Assembly: GCA_963775275.1 (NCBI GenBank)
Contig: CAVZII010000003.1
Location: forward strand, 1-37,510
Origin: JANWHQ01 sp963775275
Lineage (GTDB): Bacteria; Pseudomonadota; Alphaproteobacteria; Caulobacterales; Caulobacteraceae
DNA length: 37,510 nucleotides
Direction: 5' to 3'
Part shown: positions 30,410 through 37,510 of the stretch, piece after piece
Layout: each line of letters starts with the position of its first letter
Numbering within the stretch: position 1 is the stretch's first letter
Notes under the pieces: model-generated
What the model saw: the letters and a program-made list of their open reading frames with translations, nothing else
Databases searched by the model: none
Told to the model about the DNA's origin: nothing
Program-made: the position numbers and the translations under genes

Positions 30410-31075
30410 ATGACCGACAAGGGCGGCGCGGGATCGACGGGGAGCGGCGCGCCCGGCTCGCCCTACGACATGACCACGGCGGACAAGATGGCGCTGCTGG
30501 GCGGGATGATGGCGGGCCTGGGCGGGGTCTCCAGCGGGCCGCAGACGGCCGCGGCGCTGGTCGACTATCGCCACAAGAGCCGCCAGGCCCAGGCCCAGGC
30601 GGCCGCGCGCAAGGCGCTGGTCGGCGCCATGGGCGGCCCGGGCGCGGGGATGGACGCGGTCGCCAACGCCGACGCCGCCGGGGTGGACGTGGCGCCTTAT
30701 CTCGACATGGCCGCCCAGGCGCGCAAGCAGCAGGAGCGCGCCGCGTTCCTGGCCAGCGTGCCGCCGGCCGACCAGGCGTGGGCCGCCACGGATCCGGAGG
30801 GCTATCTCAAGGCCAGGCACCCGGGCGCGCAGAAGGTCGGGAACAAGCTGGTCGATCCGGCGAGCGGCCAGGTGCTCTACGACGGCGGCCCGGACGCCTC
30901 GGGCCTGCCCACGGGCTATGTGCCCGGGCCGGACGGCGCGCCGATGCTGGCGCCCTGGTACCTGAAGGGCGAGCGCTCGCTGGCCGACACCCGCCGCCAG
31001 GCCATCGTCTCGCGTCCCATGCCCAAGGCGGCCGGCGCGGCCGGCCTGCCGCCGGGCTTCGTGCTGGATCACTGA
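30410..31075 (+). CDS. hypothetical internal virion protein (221 aa)
   Basis: ATG 30410. N-terminal MTDKGGAGSTGSG duplicates the previous gene's start. Then a helix-rich core (DKMALLGGMMAGLGGVSSGP, ALVDYRHKSRQAQAQAAARK) and EGYLKARHPGAQKVGNKLVD. Position between S74 protein and the 707-aa protein suggests an ejection protein. Family not recognised. Confidence 0.62.
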   Translation: MTDKGGAGSTGSGAPGSPYDMTTADKMALLGGMMAGLGGVSSGPQTAAALVDYRHKSRQAQAQAAARKALVGAMGGPGAGMDAVANADAAGVDVAPYLDMAAQARKQQERAAFLASVPPADQAWAATDPEGYLKARHPGAQKVGNKLVDPASGQVLYDGGPDASGLPTGYVPGPDGAPMLAPWYLKGERSLADTRRQAIVSRPMPKAAGAAGLPPGFVLDH

Positions 31076-31076
31076 C

Positions 31077-31979
31077 ATGATCGTCGAAGGCCAGACGGCC
31101 ACCAATCCCCAGACCGGCCAGCGGATCATCTACAAGGGCGGCCGCTGGTATCCGATGGCGGCCAACGGCGCGGCCCGGACGGTCGCGACCGCCGGCGGGG
31201 CCGCGGCCAAGCTCGCGCCGGAGGACCAGCAGGCGCTGAACGCGCTGGGCCAGGACGCCGCGGCCAAGCGCACGCTGGCGGACCGCGCCGGGCAGTTCGT
31301 CGCCCAGCAGGGCAACGTGGCGACCGGCCCCGGCTATGCGCCCGTCGATATCCCATTCACCAAGATCAACATGAACCCGATGCGCGCCATCCAGGACGTG
31401 CGCGCCGGGATCCCCGGCGCAGGCGGCCCGGCGCCGACGCTGCAGGCGCTGGACTTGATCGCCAACCAGAGCTGGCCGCTGATGCGTCCCGTGGGGCAGG
31501 GCCGGCTGCTGCAGACCGAGGCGGCGGCGTTCAAGAAGGCGTTCCCCAGCGTCACCAACTTCGGGCCCGCCAACCAGCAGATCGCCGAGCGGCTGGCGAA
31601 CGAGGCCAAGATGGCCGACGCGCGGCTGAGGTTCGCCCAGACCTATGTGCATGGCGGCAAGGGCAGCGTGGCGGACGCCATGTCCGACTGGGACTCGGGC
31701 CTGCCGACCGATCCCCAACTCGCCGGGCGCTGGGCGGCGGCGCGGGACGCCTATTATCAGAGCTGGCTCGAGCACGGCCGCAGCCTCCAGGGCGTCGACG
31801 CGGGCTGGCAGCACTTCGCCGCCAAGCACTACGGCTCGGGCCAGGAGGCGGCGCCGCCGGCCAGCGGCCAGGCCGCCGGCGGCGGCCAGGCCCCGGTCGC
31901 CAAGAGCGCGGACGGCCACACCATCGTCTACCGCGACGGCGCCTGGCGCGACGCCCGGACCGGGACCCCGGTCGGCTGA
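31077..31979 (+). CDS. hypothetical internal virion protein (300 aa)
   Basis: ATG 31077. A helical middle (LDLIANQSWPLMRPVGQGRL, ANQQIAERLANEAKMADARL) is flanked by two copies of a short fold: RIIYKGGRWYPM near the N-terminus and HTIVYRDGAWRDARTG at the C-terminus. The symmetry between the two ends is notable. Probably a DNA-ejection protein by position; function unproven. Confidence 0.62.
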   Translation: MIVEGQTATNPQTGQRIIYKGGRWYPMAANGAARTVATAGGAAAKLAPEDQQALNALGQDAAAKRTLADRAGQFVAQQGNVATGPGYAPVDIPFTKINMNPMRAIQDVRAGIPGAGGPAPTLQALDLIANQSWPLMRPVGQGRLLQTEAAAFKKAFPSVTNFGPANQQIAERLANEAKMADARLRFAQTYVHGGKGSVADAMSDWDSGLPTDPQLAGRWAAARDAYYQSWLEHGRSLQGVDAGWQHFAAKHYGSGQEAAPPASGQAAGGGQAPVAKSADGHTIVYRDGAWRDARTGTPVG

Positions 31980-34102
31980 TGAACATCCCCCCGCCTCCGA
32001 AGGGCTATGCGCTGGTGTCGGCAGCGCCGCCGCCGCCGCCGCCGGGCTATCAGGCGGTCGCCCCCGCCGCCCCCAAGCGCTCGCTGCTGGACGAGGCGGC
32101 CGGATTCATGACCAACATGAACGAGGTCATCCCCCTCGCCGACGAGGCGGCCGCCGGCGTCGACGCGCTGCGCCGCTGGGGCGAGGGGAAGGCCAAGGAT
32201 CTCGGCGAAGGCTGGCGCCAGGCGCGCGACTACCAGCTGGCCCAGCAGCAGGGCTATAGCGCCGCGCACCCGCTGATGGCCGACCTGGCCAAGGGAACGG
32301 GCTATGCGGTCCAGGCGGTCCCGGCGCTGATGAGCGCCGGCGCGACCGCCGCGCCGAGCGCCGCCGAGGCGGCCGCCGCCCACGCCAGCGCGGCCGCCTC
32401 GCGCTCGATGGCCGCCAGGGCCGGCCGCGCGGCGATTCCGCTGCTGAAGGGCGCCACGGCCGGCGCCGCCTACGCCGCGGGCAATGCGCTCGCCGGCCGC
32501 GGCGACATTCCCCAAAGGGTGCGCGCGGCGGACGCCTCGATGATTCCCGGCGCGCTCGTGGGCGCGGCGATCCCGGCGGCCGTGGGAATCGCGCGGGCGG
32601 TCGCCGGCCCGACCAGGCGCGTGGCGGGCGCCGTGGGAGCCAATGCGGCCGCGCTCAAGAATGCGGTCACCGCCGAGGCGCCGGAGGTGACGCCGCGGAT
32701 GGCGGCCCACGGCGAGGACCAGGCCCTGGCGTTCCTGCGCGACCAGCTGGAACGCAAGGGGGTCACCCCCGAGGCCCTGGCGGCCAACCCGATGGCCGCG
32801 CGGGGCATCACCGCCGGCGAGGCGATGGGGCCCTCGACGCAGCAGGAGATGGTGAGCCTGGCGCGCCGGCCGGGCGCCACCGGGGATTCGGCGTTCGACA
32901 TCTTCACCGCGCGCAACGCCGACCTGCCGCAGCGCCAGATCGGCGACATCGAGTATCACACCGGGATCTCGCCCGAGCTCGCCCGCGGCGGCGTGGACGC
33001 GGTCGTGGCCAGGGGCCGCGCCGAGGTCAAGCCGCTGTTCGACGAGGCGCTGGCGGCGCCCGGCCCGGTGTGGAACACAGACCTCGCCAACCTCGCCAAG
33101 CGCCCGGTGATCAAGAAGGCGATCGGGGCAGCCGTCGACAGCCTGCTGAACGCCGGGCTCGAGCCGACCGCGCCCGGGTTCGCGATCGACCCGGACACCG
33201 GGCTCAAGATGACCGGCGAGGACCTGCAGAGCCTGATCGAGATGCAGCCGACCGCGCGCGCGTGGGACCTGGCGCGCAAGAAGGCCCAGTCGCTGATCCA
33301 GCTGGACCAGACCGGCGCGCCGATCACCACCGGCCAGCTGGGCGAGTTCAACCGCAACCTGATGGTCGCCGGCTCGGACCTGTCCAGGGCCCTGCGCGAA
33401 GCGGTCCCGGGCTATTCGGACGCGCTGGACCAGTCCGGCGACTACCTGAAGGTCCAGGAAGCCTCGCAACGCGCCGCGAACATGTTGTTCAACAACCGCT
33501 GGAGCGCGCACCAGGTCGCCGAGTACTTCCACGGCCTGGGCACCGAGCCGGAGCGCACCGCGGTCAAGCAGGCGTTCGCGCGCCAGCTCTACGACCAGGC
33601 CGACCAGGGGACGCTCTACGCCTCCAAGTTCACCGGCGCCGGCGGCGCCGACCGCAACATCATCCGCGACAAGCTCGCCGCCGTGTTCCGCCCCGACGCG
33701 GCCGACCGGATGATCTCCTCGATCAAGGCCGACTGGGCGATGACGGCCGCCGGCCAGCGGATCAAGCCGCTCAGCAACTCCACCACGGGCGAGGCCCAGA
33801 TGGCCGCCGCCGTGCACGACCAGGCCGCCGGCGAGGACGTCGCGCGCCACCTGCGACGCGGAAACATCAAGGGCGCGCTCGCCAGCGCGATCGCCCCGAG
33901 CGTCAACGGCGCGGTCTCGCCCGGCTCGATCGCCTTCCGCGACGCGCTCGGGCGCATGTATCTGATGAGCCCGGCCGAGCTGCAGGCCTACCTCGCCGCC
34001 CATCCCGCGCCCGTACCGCGGCTGCCGCCCGGCGCCGTGGGCCGCGCCGCGCCCGGCGCCCTGGCGCCGCTGCTCACCGCGCGCCGTCCCGACCAGCCCT
34101 AG
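31979..34102 (+). CDS. large internal/DNA-ejection protein (707 aa)
   Basis: ATG 31979 overlaps the previous stop. Pro-rich start (NIPPPPKGYALVSAAPPPPP), hydrophobic/Ala-rich region (~residues 100-230, with LLKGATAGAAYAAGNALAGR), then a soluble helical body ending in a Pro/Arg tail. Hydrophobic helices in a protein at the end of the virion block are typical of injected proteins that form a membrane channel. Family not recognised. Confidence 0.65.
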   Translation: MNIPPPPKGYALVSAAPPPPPPGYQAVAPAAPKRSLLDEAAGFMTNMNEVIPLADEAAAGVDALRRWGEGKAKDLGEGWRQARDYQLAQQQGYSAAHPLMADLAKGTGYAVQAVPALMSAGATAAPSAAEAAAAHASAAASRSMAARAGRAAIPLLKGATAGAAYAAGNALAGRGDIPQRVRAADASMIPGALVGAAIPAAVGIARAVAGPTRRVAGAVGANAAALKNAVTAEAPEVTPRMAAHGEDQALAFLRDQLERKGVTPEALAANPMAARGITAGEAMGPSTQQEMVSLARRPGATGDSAFDIFTARNADLPQRQIGDIEYHTGISPELARGGVDAVVARGRAEVKPLFDEALAAPGPVWNTDLANLAKRPVIKKAIGAAVDSLLNAGLEPTAPGFAIDPDTGLKMTGEDLQSLIEMQPTARAWDLARKKAQSLIQLDQTGAPITTGQLGEFNRNLMVAGSDLSRALREAVPGYSDALDQSGDYLKVQEASQRAANMLFNNRWSAHQVAEYFHGLGTEPERTAVKQAFARQLYDQADQGTLYASKFTGAGGADRNIIRDKLAAVFRPDAADRMISSIKADWAMTAAGQRIKPLSNSTTGEAQMAAAVHDQAAGEDVARHLRRGNIKGALASAIAPSVNGAVSPGSIAFRDALGRMYLMSPAELQAYLAAHPAPVPRLPPGAVGRAAPGALAPLLTARRPDQP

Positions 34103-34112
34103 GAGATCCGCC

Positions 34113-34397
34113 ATGGTCGCCCTGACCGCGGCCGGCCCCCGGCCGCGCCGACCGATCGCGGCCAACGTGGCCGCCCTGGCCCAGTGGGCCAACGATCACG
34201 ACCAGGTCTGCGCCGACCGGTACGACGAGCTGAAGCGCCTGGTGCACTGGCTGATCGCCGGGGTGTTCGGGATCGCGATCGGCACGCTCGGCTGGGCGCT
34301 GGTGCAGCTGTGGGACCATCGCGACTACGTCCCGCCGGGCTATGTGAGCCTGGGCGAGCGGCCGCCGGCGGCCGCAGCGGCGAGGCTCGCGCCGTGA
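34113..34397 (+). CDS. membrane protein, XhlA/holin-like (94 aa)
   Basis: ATG 34113 with AGGAG upstream. Residues 26-42 (NDHDQVCADRYDELKRLVHW) form a charged amphipathic helix, followed by one transmembrane segment (LIAGVFGIAIGTLGWALVQL), the topology of XhlA-type lysis-associated proteins. Start of the lysis cassette, overlapping the endolysin gene. Confidence 0.6.
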   Translation: MVALTAAGPRPRRPIAANVAALAQWANDHDQVCADRYDELKRLVHWLIAGVFGIAIGTLGWALVQLWDHRDYVPPGYVSLGERPPAAAAARLAP

Positions 34398-34921
34398 CGA
34401 CCGCCCAGCTGACCGACGATCTGAAGCGGGACGAGGGGCTGAGGCTCGAGGCCTATCCCGATCCGCGCAGCGCGCTGGCCGCCGCCTGCATCCTCAAGAA
34501 GCTCGACCTCTCGGACTATCGCAAGCTGGACGGCTGGGAGCGCCTGGCCGGCGAGCCGTGGACAGTCGGGTACGGCTGCACCGGGGCGGGGATCGGCCAG
34601 GGCACGGTCTGGACCCAGGCGCAGGCGGACGCCGAGCTGCACCTGCGCGCGGTCCACGCCGTGGCGCTGCTCGACCAGCATGCCCCGTGGTGGCGCGAGC
34701 TGGACGACGTGCGCCAGGACGCCCTGGCGAACATGTGCTTCAACATGGGCTGGGGCGACGGTCGCCGCGGCCTCTCCAGCTTCCACAACACCCTGACCGC
34801 GATCCGGGCGCGGGCCTGGCGCACGGCCTTCCGCGGCATGTTGGCCTCGGCCTGGGCGCGCGAGGTCGGCCAGCGCGCCACGCGCCTGGCGCAGATGATC
34901 CTGACCGGCCGGCGGCCCTGA
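34394..34921 (+). CDS. endolysin, GH24 muramidase (T4-lysozyme type)
   Basis: 175 aa, GTG 34394 in GTGA overlap. Catalytic Glu14 in KRDEGLRLEAYPDP, then an insertion, and the active-site loop WTVGYGCTGAGIG (T63 at the conserved Thr). The C-terminal helices LANMCFNMGWGD, LSSFHNTLTAI and WAREVGQRATRLAQMIL are typical of the family. No signal peptide, so it needs a holin. Confidence 0.87.
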   Translation: MTTAQLTDDLKRDEGLRLEAYPDPRSALAAACILKKLDLSDYRKLDGWERLAGEPWTVGYGCTGAGIGQGTVWTQAQADAELHLRAVHAVALLDQHAPWWRELDDVRQDALANMCFNMGWGDGRRGLSSFHNTLTAIRARAWRTAFRGMLASAWAREVGQRATRLAQMILTGRRP

Positions 34922-35040
34922 TCTGGGCGCTGGCGAGCTTCGGGGCGGGCGTCGCGGCCGGCGCGGCCCTGGCGGCCGTCCTCATTCCCCTCCTGGCCCT
35001 GGCGGCGCTCAGACGCGCCGTGCTGGGCCGTTTCCGCTGA
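34918..35040 (+). CDS. small membrane protein (about 40 aa), CTG or other non-ATG start
   Basis: The frame IWALASFGAGVAAGAALAAV then LIPLLALAALRRAVLGRFR* follows the endolysin stop; CTG 34918 overlaps as CTGA. No ATG or GTG exists near. One transmembrane segment plus basic tail. Fits a spanin or auxiliary holin role but the start is uncertain. Confidence 0.45.
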   Translation: MIWALASFGAGVAAGAALAAVLIPLLALAALRRAVLGRFR

Positions 35041-35050
35041 AAGGACCCCC

Positions 35051-35284
35051 ATGAACACTTTCCTCACCCAGGACGAGGCCTGGGCGCTCGTGCGGCACGC
35101 CATCGCCGCCCTCGGCGCCTGGCTGGTCGCCCACGGCTACGCCTCGGCCGACCAGAGCCAGCAGCTGGTCGGCGGCCTCGGCGTCGCCGCCGCCATCGCC
35201 TGGTCGCTCTGGCAGAAGCGCCAGAAGAACCGCCAGGTGGCCGCAGCCCACGCGGCCGCGCCGCCCGCGAAGGCCGGCCAATGA
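35051..35284 (+). CDS. holin-like protein (77 aa)
   Basis: ATG 35051 with AAAGGA upstream. One to two hydrophobic segments (ALVRHAIAALGAWLVAHGYA, then GGLGVAAAIAWSLWQKRQK) and a basic tail match the common small phage holins of the Pam3-gp28 type. Adjacent to endolysin. Confidence 0.68.
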   Translation: MNTFLTQDEAWALVRHAIAALGAWLVAHGYASADQSQQLVGGLGVAAAIAWSLWQKRQKNRQVAAAHAAAPPAKAGQ

Positions 35285-35631
35285 GGCGCGCCCTCGCCGC
35301 CCTGGCGTGCGCGGCGCTCGTGGCCGGCTGCGCCAGCGCCGGAGGCGTGAGCGCCCGTCTCGCGGCCGGCAAGGCGATCGCCGACGGCTGGGCCGGGCTC
35401 GACGGCGCCGCCCTGGCCGCCGACGCGGCCGTGCGCGCGGGGCTGCTGAAGGGCCCGACCGCCGCCACGGTCTCCCAGGACCTCAAGCTGGCGTCGGCCT
35501 CGCTCACCGCGGCCACAACGGCGTACAAGGCCGATTCCTCGGCCGACGTCGCGGCCGAGGTCGCCTCGGCGGCCGCCGCCGTCGCCGCGATCCTGACGAT
35601 CGTGGCGCAAGCGCAGGGACAGACCCCATGA
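35281..35631 (+). CDS. phage lipoprotein (116 aa)
   Basis: ATG 35281 overlaps the holin-like stop. Signal peptide with lipobox LVAGC (cleavage before Cys17), then an Ala-rich helical mature part. Lysis-cassette lipoproteins can be outer-membrane spanin subunits (Rz1-like), though this one is longer and lacks a Pro-rich tail, so that is uncertain. Confidence 0.65.
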   Translation: MRRALAALACAALVAGCASAGGVSARLAAGKAIADGWAGLDGAALAADAAVRAGLLKGPTAATVSQDLKLASASLTAATTAYKADSSADVAAEVASAAAAVAAILTIVAQAQGQTP

Positions 35632-35834
35632 GCCCGCTGGCCATCTCCCAGCTCCTGCTGGCCCTGGCCCAGCTGATCCCAGCCGCGACCCAGGTCGCCA
35701 TGGAGATCCGCTCGACCGCCAGCGCCGGCGACCAGGCCGCCGTCGACCAGGCGCTGGCCGCGTTCGCCGCCGCGGCCGCCGCCCATCTGGCCACGGCCGA
35801 GACCGACCTCGACGCGGCGGCGAAGACCTCGTGA
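35628..35834 (+). CDS. small Ala-rich protein (68 aa)
   Basis: ATG 35628 overlaps the lipoprotein stop. Hydrophobic N-terminus (SPLAISQLLLALAQLIPAAT) then an Ala-rich amphipathic helix. May work with the lipoprotein at the membrane; unknown. Confidence 0.55.
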   Translation: MSPLAISQLLLALAQLIPAATQVAMEIRSTASAGDQAAVDQALAAFAAAAAAHLATAETDLDAAAKTS

Positions 35835-36274
35835 TCGCCCTCCTGCTCGCCGCGGCGCTGGCGGCCTCGCCGCCGCTGGAGCCCAATCCGGCGCTGACGC
35901 CGGGCGCGGTGAACCCGGCGGCGACGCTGCAGGTGATCTGCATACGGGGCTACACCTCGCGCCCGGGCGTGCGCCACGTCACGCCGGCGGCCAAGCGGGC
36001 GGCGTTCGCGCGCTATGGCGTCGACCGTGCGATCGGAGGACCCTACGAGATCGACCATCTGGTCAGCCTCGAGCTCGGCGGCTCGAACGAGGCCGCAAAT
36101 CTCTGGCCGGAAAGCTACGTGACCTCGCCGTGGAACGCCCACGTCAAGGACGCGCTGGAGAACCGGCTGCACGCCCTGGTCTGCGCCGGGCGCCTGCCGT
36201 TGGCCCAGGCCCAGCGCGAGATCGCCGCCGACTGGATCGCCGCGTTCAGGAGGTACGTCGCTCCCGCCCCCTGA
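35831..36274 (+). CDS. secreted HNH-family endonuclease-like protein
   Basis: 147 aa, GTG 35831 in GTGA overlap. Signal-peptide-like N-terminus (ALLLAAALAASPPLEPNP). The nuclease part has an HNH-type core YEIDHLVSLELGGSNEAANL with H76, N86/N90, then WNAHVKDALENRLHALVCAG; C37 and C118 could pair by a disulfide. This matches the family of exported bacterial HNH nucleases. Encoded last in the lysis operon, it may act in the periplasm or after lysis on host or competing phage DNA; role inferred. Confidence 0.72.
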   Translation: MIALLLAAALAASPPLEPNPALTPGAVNPAATLQVICIRGYTSRPGVRHVTPAAKRAAFARYGVDRAIGGPYEIDHLVSLELGGSNEAANLWPESYVTSPWNAHVKDALENRLHALVCAGRLPLAQAQREIAADWIAAFRRYVAPAP

Positions 36275-36323
36275 CCTGGCGCGCGGCTTGCACCGCGCCC
36301 GTTCCCCCAGCCTCGCGCCCTCG

Positions 36324-36345
36324 GCCCCCGGCCGGGGGCGCTTTT
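36324..36345 (+). terminator. rho-independent terminator of the late/lysis operon
   Basis: GCCCCCGGCCGGGGGC (perfect 16-bp palindrome stem) followed by GCTTTT and GCGTTT, about 50 nt after the HNH stop. Clear intrinsic terminator. Confidence 0.75.
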
Positions 36346-36353
36346 CGCGTTTG

Positions 36354-36456
36354 GGGGCATGATTTGCCGGCGAGCAGCTGCTCGAGCGCGCCGATCGGGC
36401 CCGATGGCGCCTGGATCTCGGCCGCCGGCGGCCCCCGGCGGGGCAAATCATGCCCC
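36354..36456. repeat. nested palindrome element (outer 15-bp inverted repeat, three inner palindromes)
   Basis: Outer arms GGGGCATGATTTGCC (36354-36368) and its exact reverse complement (36442-36456) enclose three palindromes: CGAGCAGCTGCTCG (36371-36384, perfect), an 11-bp stem with one bulge centred on ATCGGGCCCGAT (36388-36410), and GGCCGCCGGCGGCC (36420-36433, perfect). A strand could fold into a multi-armed cruciform. No gene here. It may be a protein-binding or replication/packaging structure. Confidence 0.6.
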
Positions 36457-36463
36457 GCCGACC

Positions 36464-36706
36464 GTAGCCGCCTCCGGCTGCGCGGGAATCGGACGCAGCC
36501 GGAATTGGCTGCGGGATCCACGCCGCCCTGCAGGGTAGCCGCCGGCGGCTGCGCGGGCCACCCTCGGCCGACGCAGCCAGGACCGGCTGCGCCGGATCCG
36601 GCGAGCGCAAGTCGATCGACCGCCGCCGGCTCGGGCTGCGTCGCCAGGTGACGCCGGCGACTGCAGCCGGATTTGGCTACTGGGCCCTGCAGCCGTATCC
36701 GGCTAC
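36464..36706. repeat. array of seven 18-bp palindromes GYAGCC-N6-GGCTRC
   Basis: Copies begin at 36464, 36495, 36535, 36573, 36622 (degenerate), 36663 and 36689, at spacings 31, 40, 38, 49, 41 and 26 bp. Half-sites are GCAGCC or GTAGCC and GGCTGC or GGCTAC; the inner 6 bp vary. The last copy overlaps the stop codon of the methylase gene. The array has no T-tracts, so terminator function is unlikely. It looks like a multi-site binding array for a dimeric protein (origin, partition, packaging or regulatory role). Confidence 0.72.
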
Positions 36707-37395
36707 TCTCGAGCGGGCGGTTCGGCGTGCACGGCCAGCAGGGCGGCGAGGATGGCCAGGCGCTCGCCGGGCGCGACGCGGCGATAGTGGGCGGCCCAGC
36801 GCTCGGCCTTGCGCTTGATGTTCTGGCGCCGCGTGCGGTTGCGGCCGGCGGCCGTGTGCCAGTGCGCCTCGCCCTCGGGGAAGTTCATCCAGAGCTGCTC
36901 GGTGCGCACGCCGCCGCGGGTCATGGCCTGGATGGCGATCGAGCGCCAGTCGCCAAGCAGCTCGTCGTAGAGCGCCGAGGGATAGCCGGAGATCATCACG
37001 TCGGCGGGGACCTGGCGCAGGACCGCGATCAGACGGCGGTGATCGGCGTCCGTGTAGTCGAAGCGGTAGCGCTGGGCCGAGGATCTGGTCGCCAGGACAT
37101 AGGGCGGATCGGCGTAGATCAGGACGCGGCCGTGCGACGTGAGATCGATGGCCTGCAGCACGTCGAGGCAGTCGCACGTGTAGAGCGCGTCCACGGGCGG
37201 CCACGGCCGCGTCCGTCTGAAAGCGTCCATGGCCTCGGGATCCCGCTCGATCCCGATCTGCGTCGCCGCGCGCGGCTTGGCGCGCATGACGACGCCGGAG
37301 CCGAGGTGCGTCTCGATGTAGGTGTCGTGCGGCGGCATGGCGGCGATGATCGCCTGGAAGACGCCCGAGCCGGCCTTGGACCCGAAGTAGCCCAC
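36703..37395 (-). CDS. D12-class N6-adenine DNA methyltransferase
   Basis: 230 aa, GTG 37395. GYFGSKAGSGVFQAIIAAMP at the N-terminus and YIETHLGSGVV (residues 26-36, SAM-binding motif I), then catalytic DPPY (96-99) in VLIYADPPYV. The C-terminal target-recognition part is basic (NRTRRQNIKRKAERW). No restriction partner nearby: an orphan methylase that may protect phage DNA or alter gene expression. Convergent with the late operon and ends inside the palindrome array. Confidence 0.87.
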   Translation of the reverse strand: MGYFGSKAGSGVFQAIIAAMPPHDTYIETHLGSGVVMRAKPRAATQIGIERDPEAMDAFRRTRPWPPVDALYTCDCLDVLQAIDLTSHGRVLIYADPPYVLATRSSAQRYRFDYTDADHRRLIAVLRQVPADVMISGYPSALYDELLGDWRSIAIQAMTRGGVRTEQLWMNFPEGEAHWHTAAGRNRTRRQNIKRKAERWAAHYRRVAPGERLAILAALLAVHAEPPARE

Positions 37396-37510
37396 GTCTA
37401 GTCAGCCGCCCGCGCGCGGGCTATCAAGCGGCCCCGGCCGCGGCGCCCGTTGCAAAGCGGCTGCAAAGCGGTCCCGGGGCTGTGCCCGAAAGCGCAGGGA
37501 TTCCAACGGG
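37396..37510. other. right end with tandem arm-type repeats
   Basis: No gene. TGCAAAGCGG occurs twice in tandem (37451-37472, 11-bp period), matching the left-end sites. The last 16 bases (CAGGGATTCCAACGGG, 37495-37510) resemble 96-111 at the left end (CAGGGGATTCAACGGC). Together these suggest the two ends are recombination or attachment arms. The attR core itself is not identifiable. Confidence 0.5.

Noticed and set aside
27368..31129. A 1253-codon open frame on the minus strand
   Set aside because: It is antisense to well-supported virion genes (S74 protein and followers). Its Arg/Leu/Gly-rich composition is the normal mirror of Ala/Gln-rich genes in GC-rich DNA, and it has no recognisable domain.
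35905..35923. Another copy of the repressor operator (GGTGAACCC)
   Set aside because: Only one half-site matches, and it lies inside the HNH coding sequence without a promoter.
36130..36651. Plus-strand frame through the palindrome region
   Set aside because: Begins inside the HNH gene in another frame, crosses the terminator, and its codons follow the palindromes. No coding bias.
1..37510. CRISPR array
   Set aside because: The only regularly repeated short elements (36464-36706) are 18-bp palindromes with 8-31 bp gaps of irregular length, not direct repeats with uniform spacers.
1..37510. Exact direct terminal repeat of a packaged phage
   Set aside because: The first and last ~100 bases share only short imperfect segments, not a long exact repeat.

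Overview
The window is a nearly complete temperate phage genome, most likely an integrated prophage, with a short-tailed (podovirus) P22-like virion module. Base composition is very GC-rich throughout (roughly 70% by eye). Start codons are often GTG or TTG, and genes commonly overlap by 4 nt (ATGA/GTGA). The repressor and other regulator families are of alphaproteobacterial type. Together these suggest a host such as Caulobacter or Phenylobacterium; the host assignment is inference. The left edge begins inside what reads as the 5' half of a tRNA-Ser(GCU) gene, which stops matching right after the anticodon loop, next to a tyrosine integrase.

Layout. 1-134: tRNA half plus putative integrase arm sites. 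112-4625 (minus): integrase followed upstream by a tightly packed leftward operon of about a dozen small early/lysogeny genes (excisionase-like, Rmf-like, Zn-finger-like, membrane peptides, an XRE regulator). 4626-5846: the lysis/lysogeny switch. A repressor-like gene (minus) and a Cro-like gene (plus) are accompanied by two near-identical promoter/operator units, TTGACG-N3-palindrome, one facing each way (OL/OR-like). 5860-9859: small genes, a replication initiator carrying a C-terminal DnaA domain-I module, a double-HTH regulator and a solitary HigA-like protein. 10014-12896 (plus): a DUF6456-like protein, a DnaA domain-IV-like protein, a second tyrosine recombinase and small genes. 12903-34102 (plus): packaging and virion genes in P22 order: small and large terminase, portal, scaffold, P22-type coat, small putative decoration protein, glycosyltransferase, head-tail adaptor, repeat-rich tail fibre, an inverted sulfotransferase cargo gene, second fibre, gp10-like hub, gp13-like protein, and large Ala/Gln-rich internal/ejection proteins. 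34113-36274: lysis region (membrane proteins, GH24 muramidase, holin-like, lipoprotein, secreted HNH nuclease). 36275-36702: a non-coding, palindrome-dense region. 36703-37395 (minus): D12-class DNA adenine methylase. 37396-37510: right end, carrying the same short repeat as the left end.

The most unusual things are (1) the 360-nt non-coding block near the right end: a terminator, then a 15-bp inverted repeat enclosing three further palindromes, then seven spaced 18-bp palindromes of form GYAGCC-N6-GGCTRC (one degenerate); (2) the twin operator-promoters; (3) DnaA domain I and a DnaA domain IV-like module carried on two separate phage proteins; (4) glycosyltransferase and sulfotransferase genes embedded in the virion module. 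At least seven reading frames carry single-base indels (portal, two tail fibres, sulfotransferase and others). Either the assembly has indel errors or the prophage is decaying; the sequence alone does not settle which.
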